DNA of 64,000 nucleotides from Macrothele yani (GCA_039090855.1 CM077024.1:62705594-62769593); one strand, 5' to 3'; shown: positions 24,443-35,839, counted from the stretch's first letter. Notes: generated by a model from the sequence alone, not told the origin. Numbers and translations: made by a program.

Positions 24443-25700
24443 TACAATATGATGACTTTCAAAGAAGTTTCATCAGTTGAATGAGGGTTAGGTATAGTGT
24501 TCATTGATTTGAAAAGGCTTTTGAAGGTTACTTAGTAATGATGAACTATTTATTCACAATGAATGAATCTTCACTATAAGTAGTGAATGGTTTGCTCTCA
24601 CTGCCATAAACAATAATTCAATTCACCATACTGTGGCACAAACTAAAGTAGCAGCACTTTCACCTGCAAGACTAGTTCAGAAATGAAATCCCAATGAGAA
24701 AAGTAACGCCAAGAATGAATAAAAGTCTACCATTATGTGTGGGAGCAGTGAGCTAGGGAATACTGGTGAAACTCAAGAATCAAAATAAGTAAATGCCATT
24801 AATCAGAATGATGTGGCCAAATCATTCACCATGATTGGAGATTCATTTGTGAACAAATGGTGAATAATTTCCTAAGCTCTTGCTCTTTTGGTTAGTTTTC
24901 CACAAAGAGCTGCGAATGAGCTTGATGGTGAATCATCCATCATGAATGGTGGAGATATCCTGCTCTTTTGAGCAGTTTGCAAATTTTTTCTTTTGGCCTC
25001 CCACTTGCAAGCACTTTGGGGTGAAGAATGATTTGCTCAGTGAGTGTAGTGCGACAACTGGCTGGAAGTGGATGCTAAGTGAATGAACATTCTTGAATAA
25101 TTCTTTTGCATGGCTGATGAATGAACTCCCAAGAATAAATTACTGGAGCGATAATGGACTATTGAAGTCCATCACAATCCTGTATGCACAGAGCCTTGCA
25201 ACAGTAAGGATGGATGGTGGTATGAGTAAGTGGTTTGCAGTTGACTCTGTAATAACAGAGATGTGCACCACCCCATTTTTGTGTGAGATCTACATGAATA
25301 AACTGCTCCAAGTTAGTAACTTAGTCCAAGCAACTGGAATAAGTGATTCTGATATCAGCAGTTTGTTTGCTGTAATCTGATGACTCAGTGTTAATTTATT
25401 TCTAAACTTGTAAACAAGTTGCAGCATAACCTCCATTAGCTCAGTTTGGTGAGTGAGAAATTGTGAATGAAGGTCAGAGTTGGAAAGTCCAAATCAGTGG
25501 TTCAAAGTCAGACACCAAAAGTCATTTATTGTGCAGTACGGGAGAAGGAGATAGAACAAAAGAACAGGTTTTAATTACTTGAATGTAAATATTGGTGAGA
25601 CTGGAAATTTTAATGAGGAAATAAACACAGCTGAATCAGCAAGGCATGTAAAGTATCTTACTCAGATATATAAGAATATTTCCCCTGAAAAGCAAAGTGT
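24443..25700. other. No recognised feature
   Basis: Unannotated. A 95-residue frame at 25093-25380 has ordinary composition but no motif I recognise and no splice-like context that would support it. Confidence 0.45.
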
Positions 25701-25701
25701 T

Positions 25702-25887
25702 GCCTCGGTGGTGGTGTAGTCCAAGTGCTGACTACACTGACCATTCATCCAAGATAGGTCAGAGTTTGAATCCTGGTAAATGGTATGTTTGTCTTACCAC
25801 ACTAGCTCTGTCTCTTCCCTGAAACCAGTGGCCCTAAATTAGGAATAGGCAACTACTTATAGCCCTTAAACCCCCAGATAAAAAAAC
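25702..25887 (+). repeat. tRNA-derived SINE
   Basis: GCCTCGGTGGTGGTGTAGTC at the 5' end resembles a pol III A box, and GAGTTTGAATCC near 25,750 resembles a B box. The body (CCAGTGGCCCTAAATTAGG) matches the SINE at 45,020, and it ends in an A-rich tail. Confidence 0.7.
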
Positions 25888-25904
25888 AAGTTAGTAAAAT
25901 CATG

Positions 25905-26425
25905 CAATGCATTGATTATAATACGCTTTCCAACATACCAGAAATTTTTACTCAAGTTATGAGGATAATGGCTGTGGAATAAATCTCGGTCCTGTGCCCT
26001 GACCTTTGATCCCATTTCAATGATATTCAACAGAACCGGTTCAGTATACCTTCAAAATAATACGATAAAGTTTTGTCGCAATGGAAGTATTTTTACAGAA
26101 GTTATTATGCATAAGGGCTATGGAATAGATCCCACTCCTGTGTCCTAACCTTTGACCCCATTTCGCCCATTTTCAACAGGATTTGTCCCCAAGCAGGCCC
26201 CTACAACATACTAACATTTCATCCAAATCGAAGAATGTTTACTTAAGTTATGACGCATAATGGTGATGGAAGTGATTCCGATCTAATGTCCTGAGCTTTG
26301 ACCCAATTTCGTTCACTTTCAATAGGGTTCCTTCCCAGAAGTTCCCCTTCCACATACTAAAATTTCATCGAAATCGAACAATTTTTTACGCGAGTTATCG
26401 TGCGGACGAACATACGCACACAACG
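25905..26425 (+). repeat. ~145-bp minisatellite, array 1
   Basis: About three and a half imperfect units (starting near 25,953, 26,098 and 26,244), each with GCATAAGGGCTATGGAAT-type, TGACCTTTGACCCCATTTCG and ACTAAAATTTCATCGAAATC segments. It ends at GAGTTATCGTGCGGACGAAC. Confidence 0.8.
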
Positions 26426-26640
26426 CGTGACGTAATGAGGCAGATGGGAATCGCGACCATCTGCTCGAAAGAGTGTGACGTCATAAAACTTTAATAGGAT
26501 CCACGCGTAACGTAATGAGATAGACGGCGTGACCACGCGCCGCCATTTCAGTCGCGAGATTGTGACGTCGTAAGATTTCTAAGCATGGGTAACATTAATA
26601 GGACGCCATGACACTAAAACGTGGTAATTCGGGGTGGTTA
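26426..26640. repeat. Two-copy repeat rich in CRE-like TGACGT sites
   Basis: Lies between the two minisatellite blocks. Two related halves each begin CGCGTRACGTAATGAG and end TTAATAGGA. Four TGACGTMA/TAACGTAA-like sites occur (near 26,428, 26,478, 26,508, 26,563). It is locally GC-rich. The sites resemble CREB/ATF targets, but function is unknown. Confidence 0.55.
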
Positions 26641-26779
26641 TTTAACGCACTAAACGAATTTTCCTAAAGTCGATATCAAGCTAAATCAATTTCTAATACC
26701 AGAAAACGGTAGGTTAACGACTTTCATCAAAATCCTTAAAGCCATTTTCAAAATAAAATTTACATACATACAAGAATTG

Positions 26780-27290
26780 CTCCTTTAATAGTATAGCATA
26801 AGGGCGATGGAATAGATCCCGATCCTATATCCTGACCTTTGATCCCATTTCGTCCGTTTTCAACAGGATTTGTCCTCAGGTGTTCCCCTACCACATACTA
26901 AAATTTCATGGAAATCGAACCAATTTTACGTACGTTATGACCCATAAAGGCAATGGAATGCACCCCGCTCCTATGTCCTGACAGTTGACCCCACCCCACT
27001 TCACTCATTTTCGATAAGGTCCATTCCCAGGTGGTCTTCAATATACTAAAATTACATAGACATCGAACCATATTTACACAAGTTATGACGCAACAGAGCA
27101 ATGGAATGGATCCTGCTCCTATGCCGTGACCTTTGATCCTATTTCGTCCATTTTCAATAGGGTTCGTCCCCTACCACACACTAAAATTTCATCGAAATCG
27201 AACCATTTTTACGCGAGTTATCGTGCCGGCAGACAGACGGACGGAAAAAGCTGGAGCAATATACGCTTCTTTAACCTACAGTTGGAAAGC
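26780..27290 (+). repeat. ~145-bp minisatellite, array 2
   Basis: Three further units (near 26,796, 26,936, 27,080) of the family at 25,905, in the same orientation, ending ATCGTGCCGGCAGACAGACG, the same type of terminus as array 1. Confidence 0.8.
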
Positions 27291-28112
27291 GTAAAAAAAA
27301 AGATTTTCCAGAAGACTGAAGTAATATAGGTAGGTGGTTCAAGGTTGACCTGGACTTTTTTGTACAAATGAAGTAGAAATACACTTGTCAAATTATGAGT
27401 CCTCCTCTAGGTACTTACTCTATCTTAACATTAACACACTTGTCCCATGTCCAGCCATGTAGAAGTATTTGGGTTGCTGTTGTAGCCACTGTGAGACACA
27501 CTCTGTAGTGTAGTTGTTCATATGTACTAAAATTCTTTCCTCCTACATGCTCTGTAACTGAATCAAACCGGTGGAAATCTATATTAATTCAACATTTGTC
27601 GAAATCATTACGTGGTTTCAGAAATTATTAACTATATGGCAACAAAATAGTTTCCATATCATCTCTGTTTCGCACGTTACTAGAAATTCAAGCACAGGAA
27701 AAACGTCCATATAATAAAAAATTTTATTTCAACTTGTCACTAATATTACTTTTTGATGTTCCTTATAATAGTTTAGAATTTATTATATGAAGATTACAAA
27801 TTTATATGAAAAAATGTTTTTATATGTACAGTCATATGCATCATAAGTTGTCAAAGTCCTCCAATATGTAGAGACAATATGTATTAAATGATTAACATTA
27901 TTCCAGTTTTTTAACTCATGATTCACGAAATTAATACAATAGAAAAGAACTTTCGAACCTCTTGATTATGATGCGTTGAATCAGTAATAAGCCATCTTGT
28001 TATCGAAGAAGGCAAGATTTTTCTTTCCTGTGGTATCAGCTTCCAAGTTGAACTTCGATCTTATAATTTCTTATTATAGATGATGGTTGCATGTTTCATT
28101 TTCCGTGGCTCA

Positions 28113-28165
28113 ATATCCCAAACTAGTTTCAATTCCTTCTTTTTGGAATCATCTTCAGTGGGTAT
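28113..28165 (-). ncRNA. Hammerhead-like motif, left arm of copy 2
   Basis: Same core and stems as at 4141-4193, on the minus strand, downstream of the endonuclease frame. Confidence 0.45.
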
Positions 28166-28367
28166 TATGATCTACTTCTCATATACATTGTATTTCGGCC
28201 ACTTACATCGATTTTACTGGCGGCGTCCAACATTCCACGGCAGTTGTACTCTTGCGCATGCTATTTTTGGCATTAATGCTCATACTTAGTAGTGTTTTGA
28301 TACAATTGGATGATATGAATTTCTGATTCTAAATTAATTGGTGTTGCCATTCGTTTGTTGAAAACAA

Positions 28368-29108
28368 TTAATAAGGTCTTTTATTATATTTTTTAGCGTT
28401 ATTTTCTTTTTCGATAAAATATTTCCAAGCGTACGGTAGACTCATTGGATCATTATTATTACAATTTATTTCTTTAGTTTTTTCAATCATTACTGCTTCC
28501 GAGGTTAATATTTGATTTTTAGTTTTATGTGAGGTTATTAATTTTGCATCATACCAATCAGGATAAGCTTCATTTTCAATACAATGATTTATTAATGATG
28601 TTTTGTTTTCTTTTTTATTCCAGTTGGATATATGTTCTTTTAATCTGGTCTTAAACCTTCTTTTTGTACTTCCTATGTATACTTTATTTCTTTCATTTCT
28701 TTCTATTTCTGTATAATATTTTGTTGGTATAGAATATACTCTGGCTTTATCAAGCATTGATCTTCTTTCATTTCCTGTAGTTAATATAGTTTCGTTATCT
28801 ATGACGGTTTCTGCTAATATCATTTTTTCTTTAACGCATTCCTTCTTTAGGATATTTGTTATTGGAGGAATGTAGGGAATTTTACCAGCAAATTTTATTT
28901 CATTTTTTTTTGTTTTTTTACTTTCATTTAAAGATTTCTTTGTATTTTCAAGTATATCATCTATGATCTTTTTCTTGTATCCAAATTTCGTAGCAGTTCT
29001 TTTTATCCAGTTAATCTCTATCTTTTCTTTGTGTTTATTACAGGAATGGGTTAATGCTCTTCTTATGTAAAATTGAAGTGCTGCCAACTGGAATAAAAAA
29101 GAAAACAA
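28368..29108 (-). pseudogene. Penelope C-terminal fragment with GIY-YIG endonuclease (copy 2)
   Basis: An uninterrupted 246-codon frame: RT thumb-like start, linker (FAGKIPYIPPITNILKKE), the GIY-YIG nuclease (RVYSIP ... KVYIGSTKRRFKTRLKEHI, with catalytic-type Tyr, Arg and a downstream EAVMIEKTKE Glu), and the end NDPMSLPYAW ... KRPY. It is the best-preserved endonuclease in the window and shows no internal stop. It lacks the RT and has an artificial N-terminus at the arm junction (the first ~10 residues come from the arm). The right arm repeats the C-terminal part on the plus strand (29,090-29,343). Confidence 0.8.
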
Positions 29109-29545
29109 AACATCATTAATAAATCATTGTATTGAAAATGAAGCTTATCCTGATTGGTATGATGCAAAATTAATAACCTCACATAAAACTAAAAATCAAA
29201 TATTAACCTCAGAAGCAGTAATGATTGAAAAAACTAAAGAAATAAATTGTAATAATAATGATCCAATGAGTCTACCATACGCTTGGAAATATTTTATCGA
29301 AAAAGAAAATAACGCTAAAAAATATAATAAAAGACCTTATTAATTGTTTTCAACAAACGAATGGCAACACCAATTAATTTAGAATCAGAAATTCATATCA
29401 TCCAATTATATCAAAACACGACTAAGAATGAGCATTAATACCAAAAATAGCATGTGCAAGAGTACAACTGCCGTGGAATGTCGGACGCCGCCAGTAAAAT
29501 CGATGTAAGTGGCCGAAATACAACGTGTATGAGAAGTATATCATA

Positions 29546-29598
29546 ATACCCACTGAAGATGATTCCAAAAAGAAGGAATTGAAACTAGTTTGGGATAT
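29546..29598 (+). ncRNA. Hammerhead-like motif, right arm of copy 2
   Basis: Identical in core (CTGAAGA, GAA) and pairing strands (CCCA/TGGG) to 4141-4193. Confidence 0.45.
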
Positions 29599-30908
29599 CG
29601 AGCCACGGAAAACGAAGCATGCAACCATCATCTATAATAAGAAATTATAAGATCGAAGTTCAACTTGGAAGCTGATACCACAGGAAAGAAAAATCGTGCC
29701 TTCTTCGATAACAAGATGGCTTATTACTGATTCAACGCATCATAATCAAGAGGTTCGAAAGTTCTTTTCTATTGTATTAATTTCGTGAATCATGAGTTAA
29801 AAAACTGGAATAATGTTAATCATTTAATACATATTGTCTCTACGTATTGGAGGACTTTGACAACTTATGATGCATATGACTGTACATATAAAAACATTTT
29901 TTCATATAAATTTGTAATCTTCATATAATAAATTCTAAACTATTATAAGGAACATCAAAAAGTAATATTAGTGACAAGTTGAAATAAAAATTTTTATTAT
30001 ATGGACGTTTTTCCCGTGCTCGAATTTCTAGTAACGTGCGAAACAGTAGATGATATGGAAACTATTTTGTTGACATATAGTTAATAAGGTGGAAATCTGT
30101 TGGACCCAAGTCAGGACTGTAGGAGGCATGGAAGAAAATTTCCCAGCCCATTGATGCCACACCTGTTATTGTCACATTAGCCATGTGTGGCATCGCATTG
30201 TCGTGCAACTGGATGACCTGTTTCTACAATTTCCCTGACCTTTTTTTGTGAATGACAGGTCAGAGCTTCTCTTTTACAAAGGTAATGTAACACTATGCAT
30301 TCATTGTTGCCACCCAGAATATAGTAGCCATTAGTTTCCTTGTAGAAGGCAGTTCCTTGAAATTATTTTGCTATGGAGATCTCTTGCGGTACTATTCACA
30401 AATGGCTGCCTTGGTTTCTGGAGTTATATAACCCAAGTCTCATCACTGGCCATGCCTGCTGCAGAAAATTTATCTCCCTCAAACATAAAGTGATGCAAAA
30501 ACTCTGTGCAGATGGAAACATGAAATGACTTCTGATGAAATGTCGACACCTTTGGTACCCAACATAAGCACACTTTTCTGAACAGCAGAAGTCCATGGAT
30601 ATATTTTTTCCCACTCTATCAACATTGATGTCCAGCTATGTCACATACCCTCCTGTTTTTTACAAATTAATCTGTTGCCCATGAATAATGTTCACTTCAG
30701 TCACCGTAGTAGCTAACACGTCCATGCAGTTCATTTTGCAACTTTTGTAACATTTTAGTTAGTTTCATCATCTTGTTCACAAGAAATTTAATAATACAGT
30801 GCTGTTCCACACTCACCAATGCTTCCCACAGTGCACCTTGCATGTGCTGCATGGGCAGAACCACTACTGATGTGAAGGGCATGCTCATACATATATGCTT
30901 ACAATATA

Positions 30909-32268
30909 CACTGCTGGCCACCCAAAATGCAACACCAAGACCTGAGATAGCAAAGCCAGATTTACTGGACACATAACAACAGATACAAAGATGAAACGAT
31001 TGAGCTTACAGGCCCGTGCGACTTGCGGAACATGCAGACATCAATAGTTCGTGTGTCCCCCATGGCTGGCAATAACGGCCGCTACATGCCGCAGCATCGA
31101 ACGAAAGAGACTTTGGATGTGGGCTTGAGACCAGGCTGCTTCCACACGTTGCCACAGTTCATCAGGCGTAGCCGCGGGTGGTGCTTACCGTGCCACTCGG
31201 TTGCCCATCAGTGATCAGGCTTGTTCGATAGGCGACATATCGGGAGAACAGGCAGGCCACGGCAGCAGTGGCAACTGGTGGGCCATGAAGAATTGCCACA
31301 CAATGCGTGCCATGTGACCGCTGGCAGGTCCTACAGGTAAGGGAGGACTACAGGCTCCAAAACGTCGGAGATGTAGCGGTGGCTGTTGAGTATACCAGCG
31401 ATGCGTACCAGAGGGGTGCGGGTGTCATATCCAATTGCGCCCCAAACCGTAACGCAAGACGACGGGCCGGTATGGCGATGCATAATGCAGGCGTCATACA
31501 GTCTCTCGCCGCGGTGAAGCCACACGCGGATCCGGCCATCGTGGTGTTGCAGGCAGAAGCGGGATTCGTCGAAGACAATGTCGTGCCATTCTGTAGTCCA
31601 GGTGCGGCGTTCAACGGCCCACTGCCGCCGCACTCGCCGGTGGTATAACGTCAATGGTAATCGGAGCAATGGCCGCCGTGTGACAAATCCCCATTCCTGC
31701 AGACGGCGTCGAATGGTATGTGCTGACACAGGTTGTTGCGCAACACACCCTAATTCCTGCACTAATGTTCGTGATGTGGTGGTGCGAGCTGTCAATGCCT
31801 GCCGCACAACATGCCGGTCCTTGTGTTCGGTGGTGTGCCGCGGCTGCGACAATCGCTCACGTCGGTCGGTCCGTCCGTCCCTCCTGCACCCACCGAATCC
31901 ATACTCGCCTCACTGTGGCTGGATGTCATCCCACACAGGTGCCGATGTCTCGGTACAATAAACCGCTGTTGCAATAAGCCACTATTCGTCCTCTGTTGAA
32001 CTCCGAAACGTGCTGAAATGACTGCCATATTCTGTGACAAGGCATCGGGAAGCTTACCACGCACAGGTCCCGCAGCACAACACACTTACACCCCGCCTTC
32101 TGTGCACCCTTCTTATAGTGCTTTTCGGTGGCGTGCCGGGCGCACATGATTTGCATATGCCCTGCAATGCTAATCGTTCGCATGTCCTCTCGCGGGTGAT
32201 GCAAGCTGCGAATTTCAGGCCAATCGGATGCTTACTTCTTGGTGTTGCATTTTGGGTGGCCAGCGGTG
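30909..32268 (-). mobile_element. Tc1-like transposon
   Basis: Terminal inverted repeats of about 31 bp differ at one base (CACTGCTGGCCACCCAAAAT at 30909; the complement ends at 32268). Both ends are bordered by TA (30907-30908 and 32269-32270). It is more GC-rich than its surroundings, which suggests relatively recent arrival or different origin. One reverse-strand transposase pseudogene fills it. Confidence 0.92.
31041..32045 (-). pseudogene. Tc1 transposase
   Basis: Starts MPCHRIWQSFQHVSEF with a helix-turn-helix (RGRIVAYCNSGLLYRDI; continued ATVRRVWIRW). A TGA interrupts near 31,925 and a frameshift near 31,860. The second DNA-binding half (TTSRTLVQELG, SAHTIRRRLQEWG) and first catalytic Asp (DIVFDESRFCL) are intact. 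The second catalytic segment (normally QDNARPH) has been deleted between LPYL and HMARIV near 31,335. The third region reads CSPDMSPIEQA followed by TGA in place of Trp. The frame ends GGHTNY at 31041. About 335 codons in total. Inactive. Confidence 0.85.
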
Positions 32269-32399
32269 TAGATTCTATCCCAGTTAGTATGCAACATGGA
32301 GAGTTACAAAACAAATAGTCCAGGTCGACCGTAAACCACCCTTGTACAATGAAATATTTAGACATATACCCTCTTTTATGCCAGCAAGAGTTGAATACA

Positions 32400-32700
32400 A
32401 AGTAAAGGGCTTTGCAGAAGGGCAGTAAGAATATTTGGAGGGGGGAGGAAGAGAATGATTCAGTGGTAAAACAATTAGTACAGGCTAACATTAGATATGA
32501 GCAAGGTACTTGTTCTAGAAGAAATAATGATGAAATGGTGTGGACATGTGTGTCAAATGGTAGATGAAATATTTCATTGACTGGTGTTTAAATTCTGTAG
32601 TACCAGTTAATAGACAAAGAGGTAGACCCATAATAATGTGTTGAAAATGTGCAATCATCTGTTAGTGAGATGGGGAATGCAGTATGGTAGAGGTAGGAAT
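32400..32700 (+). pseudogene. LINE C-terminal scrap
   Basis: The short block MMKWCGHVCQMVDEIF resembles the RWFGHVERM motif near the end of the LINE protein at 63,358 and is followed by further decayed residues. Identification rests on that motif only. Confidence 0.4.
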
Positions 32701-32722
32701 TCTTGAAAGGAATGAAGAATCG

Positions 32723-33039
32723 TGAAAGAAATACGGGATTACACCATATAATACAAATTTTGAAGATGACAATCTTATTTTTGGTGTAAATGTGACAAGG
32801 ATGGAAAGTCAGATAATATCCGAAAACTTGAAAATTTCATCGTCCTGGATCCTGGAGCGGGACTCGAACCCACGTCTCCCAGATAGTGCCCGGGTATGCT
32901 CACCACTACACCACACAGAGCAACCAAGTCTCAAGTTTCCGATTAATTTGAATACCCGGGCGCTATCTGGGAGACGTGGGTTCAAGTCCCGCTCCAGGAC
33001 GATGAAATTTTCAAGTTTTTGGATATTATCCGATTTACC
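32723..33039. mobile_element. tRNA-derived palindromic element, copy 1
   Basis: Begins GAAAGAAATACGGGATTAC. The left arm contains an antisense tRNA-like segment (GGGACTCGAACCCACG) and the right arm its inverse (GTGGGTTCAAGTCCC, a good pol III B box), around a loop of about 60 bp. The right arm is shorter than in copy 2. Near-matching flanks GGAATGAAGAAT (32709) and GGAATTAAAGAAT (33040) look like an old target duplication. Confidence 0.78.
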
Positions 33040-33309
33040 AGGAATTAAAGAATGTTCAGTGCAAACAAGAACTATTTTTTCATAAGTGGTCCATGCCAGA
33101 AACATTCCTGAACAACAAACTGTTAACAGGCCTAGATGAAAATGAATGAATGGGATCAACAGAAAAACTTACATATTTATTAAGGTGATGACATAGCATT
33201 GCTGGCATTATGGAAATAGAACCAAGTGAATAAGAATTGTAAATACATGTGTACTTGTGGAACAAAAAAAAGTTTTTTGACAAATATTACAGAGTAGTTT
33301 GTTTAAAAT

Positions 33310-34170
33310 ATCTTTATATTTATTCGTTTTAGTTTGTTGCATTCAGGAATCAGACAAGGTAGTGTGATGTCACCATGGCAGTTTGATATATTTATGGATG
33401 CATGAATGTGTGATGCCAAAATAAACAATACTGATTTATATCTTGGTAATATCCATGTGTGCAAATTGCTGTATGTTGATGACACAGTCCTGTTGGCAGA
33501 GAGCAAAAGTGTGTTGTCCTGAATGTGTGAAGTTCGAACGAATTTCAAACTGAGTATAAATAAGAAAAAACCAAAGTTGTGGTTTTTGAGCAAGGAACTG
33601 AATGCAAGATAAGACTAAATGGCACAAAGATAGACAAGGTGAATGAACTTGCATATTAAGGAAGCATGTTTGACAGAGAAAACAAATTAGATGGCACGAT
33701 TAGTAGGCAAGTGAATTATTCATTGAAAATCAGCTGCTTTAGAGGATTTCACAGAAATTATGGGTTCTCAAAGGAAGTCCCGAATGGCTGTACGTGAAAG
33801 TGTAATTTTTCCTTTCTGATGTACAGCACTGAAACCTGGATACTGCAGAAGACACATAGGAAGTTGTTTGTGTGCTGAAGAGATGTGGTTTGTGGCAAGA
33901 AATATTCTGATCATTTAAGAAATGAAGATGTGTTGCAGATGTGTAATGTGAAGTAAAATGTTGTTGGTATGGTGGGGACAAATATTCTATGGTGGTTTGG
34001 CCATGTTGAAAGAATAAGTGGTGAGGTGCTATGAGAATTTATTCAGCTCAAGTGTCAGGAAAGAAAAGTAGGGAAGACAAAAAAAAAAAATTAATGAGAG
34101 GACCAGATTCAGAAATATCTACATGAGAAAAAAATTACAAATGGTCTTGTGTGAGCCATGATGGATGTCA
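33310..34170 (+). pseudogene. Non-LTR retrotransposon (LINE) reverse transcriptase remnant
   Basis: SGIRQGSVMSPWQFDIFMDA, then KLLYVDDTVLLAES (palm Asp pair, near 33,465-33,505), then KLDGTISRQVNYSLK, STETWILQK, CGKKYSDHLRNEDVL and ILWWFGHVERISGE, in order but with stops and frameshifts. The same domain order and wording appear in the LINE end at 63,358, so both belong to one family. The N-terminal endonuclease is not present. Confidence 0.75.
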
Positions 34171-34524
34171 GGTAAGCTTGAGTTGTGTGCCACAATTGCT
34201 GCAGATCGAGATATTTGATACTTCAACAGTAAGTAAAATCCAGTTTCATCAGTTTTAAACTTTAATGTGGCAGATGAGCTAACCTTTGAAATTCATAGAA
34301 CAGCTTAGTAATGTGTATGTATATATGAAAATAAATATTCTTTGTGGCTGAAATTGTTGCCATTTTATCTTGATTGAAAGTTTGTAGATATCTATCATAT
34401 GGTGGTATGTAAATTGCAAACTGGAGTGTGTAAATTGTGAACCAAAAGCAGACCACCGTTAAAACTGTGTGTGTAAATTGTGAACCAAGGCCCATAACAG
34501 TTATATGTAAATTACGAATCCACT

Positions 34525-35082
34525 TTTGAGCCTGAAGTAATTATTGCTGATTTTGGAAAAGCGATTCATAATGCTGTACGTGTCATGTGGCCAAACACAC
34601 AGTTGCTTGGATGCAGTTTTCATTTGCCCCCCCTTCCCCTCCCAGCTGGCATCTAAAAATTCAGAAGCTGAGTTTGAGCAAAGAATATTAAGATAAAACC
34701 AGTGAGGTAGGCCAGTGGCTGTGGAATTTGTTCGGACTGTCATTTTTGGATCCTATAGAAGTAGGAAAGTGTTTTGCAATTAATTTAGCTGAATTCCAAC
34801 CAATTCATCCAAGTGCCACGAAAATGGCAGATTATTTGACTGGCAATTAATTATATTGACAGCAGTTGGATTTTTCCTCCAGATTTGTGGGCAGAGGCCA
34901 GTGCACCTAATGAACGCACTACAAATGCATGCAAGTCCTTTCATTCTAGATTCAGTGCCCATTTTTACCATCCACAGCCAAGTTTGTATAATTTCATAGA
35001 AGTGTTGACATTATTTCAAATGCACATTAAAATTCAAAGTGTGAAAGCTCCAAAGAGAAGAATCAGTAAAAGTGCACTTTAA
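34525..35082 (+). pseudogene. MULE transposase C-terminal remnant
   Basis: EPEVIIADFGKAIHNAV (second catalytic Asp) and LLGCSFHL (the C-x-H block) lead, after frameshifts in a C-rich run near 34,627-34,650, to WAEASAPNERTTNACKSFHS and RFSAHFYHPQPSLYNFI, the conserved end of MULE transposases. The N-terminus with any FLYWCH or WRKY-type zinc finger is missing. Later residues are Lys-rich. The gene is truncated on both sides. Confidence 0.75.
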
Positions 35083-35245
35083 GGATAACAAAAAATTTGC
35101 AAAAAGAAATGGACGAGTATAAAAGCTGCTTTAGGAGGATTTCACAGAAATATTTCAAGAGTTTCTTATGTAAAATTTGCATCGCGTCATTATAAATTGT
35201 GATTGTTTCCAAAAATTGCTGGGGGGGGTTGCATGGCCCCCACGG

Positions 35246-35710
35246 AAGGATGACAAACTGATTTTCTTGTTTTTGTGAATACATTGTTTTCACAATTATT
35301 TATTTACTTTTAATACTGTTTAAGTACATATATAATAAACTTAACACATTGTTGTTTTTGTGAATACATTGAATTAAGTACATATATAAATATGGAACAT
35401 TACAGAAAAAATTAATCTGACCCCTGCGCAAGGATGACAAACTAGTTTTGTTATTTTCATGAATACATTGTTTTAATCATTATTTTTTTATATCAGAGGT
35501 GGGAATAATGCATTGTGAAAGAATAAACTAATATACTTACTTAACACGTTGGTTGTTTTTGTGAATACGTTGTATTAAATACATCTGCTAAATATGGAAC
35601 ATTACAGAGAAAATTAACATGGGCCTTGCACAAGGATGACAAACTAGTTTTGTTGTTTTCGTGAATACATTGCTTTAATCATTATTTTTTCATACTGGTT
35701 TATTTTTTGA
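35246..35710 (+). repeat. ~190-bp tandem repeat inside the MULE
   Basis: AAGGATGACAAACTAGTTTT recurs at 35,246, 35,430 and 35,632 (spacing 184 and 202), with GTGAATACATTG and TATGGAACATTACAGA between. Confidence 0.8.
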
Positions 35711-35839
35711 TAGACAGAATGGGCACAAAAAAGTTGGTTCACAATTTACACATAGGGGTCTTAGGCCTTAGTTCACGATTTACATATAGGGGTTGAGAGC
35801 GGTCTGATTTTGGTTCACGATTTACACGCTCTATCATAT

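Larger units (their letters stand above)
27581..30087 (-). mobile_element. Palindromic Penelope-like element, copy 2
   Basis: Same family as 2183-4679: it begins with the same ATATTAATTCAACATTTGTC tail and ends ATAGTTAA(TAA). Target duplication GGTGGAAATCT (27570-27580 and 30088-30098). Arms are about 27,628-28,620 and 29,090-30,084. The central loop is in the opposite orientation to copy 1 relative to the tail. The RT core is absent. Confidence 0.88.
27340..30700 (-). pseudogene. Mariner transposase remnant, split by a Penelope insertion
   Basis: From right to left on the minus strand: CAYVGYQRCRHF (the mariner CARWVPR region), SDETWVI with PETK-like residues (first catalytic Asp), LHDNAMPHMANV (second Asp), and YSPDLGPTDFH (third Asp). 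The palindromic Penelope 27581-30087 interrupts inside this last motif; rejoining across it gives PTDFHRFDSVTEHVGGK, proving a single former gene. Many stops and frameshifts are present. Terminal repeats were not found, so outer limits are approximate. Confidence 0.75.
34401..35829 (+). mobile_element. Mutator-like element (MULE)
   Basis: Bordered by a perfect 10-bp target duplication TCTATCATAT (34391-34400 and 35830-35839), as expected of MULEs (9-11 bp). The inverted ends each carry three spaced copies of a TGTAAATNGTGAACC-type motif (left near 34,406, 34,429, 34,471 and 34,503; right inverted near 35,733, 35,780, 35,812). A transposase remnant occupies the left half and tandem repeats the right half. 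Confidence 0.83.

Noticed and set aside
32859..33000. Possible genuine tRNA genes on both strands
   Set aside because: The tRNA-like block has a B box but no complete cloverleaf, and it occurs as inverted copies within a mobile palindrome flanked by an apparent target duplication, so it is SINE-like.
33465..33510. YVDD motif as sign of a retrovirus-like element
   Set aside because: The following residues and the C-terminal domain match non-LTR retrotransposons. No LTRs, protease or integrase are visible.
35246..35710. CRISPR-like repeat spacing
   Set aside because: Only three long, diverged units in a eukaryotic transposon. No short identical repeats or cas genes.
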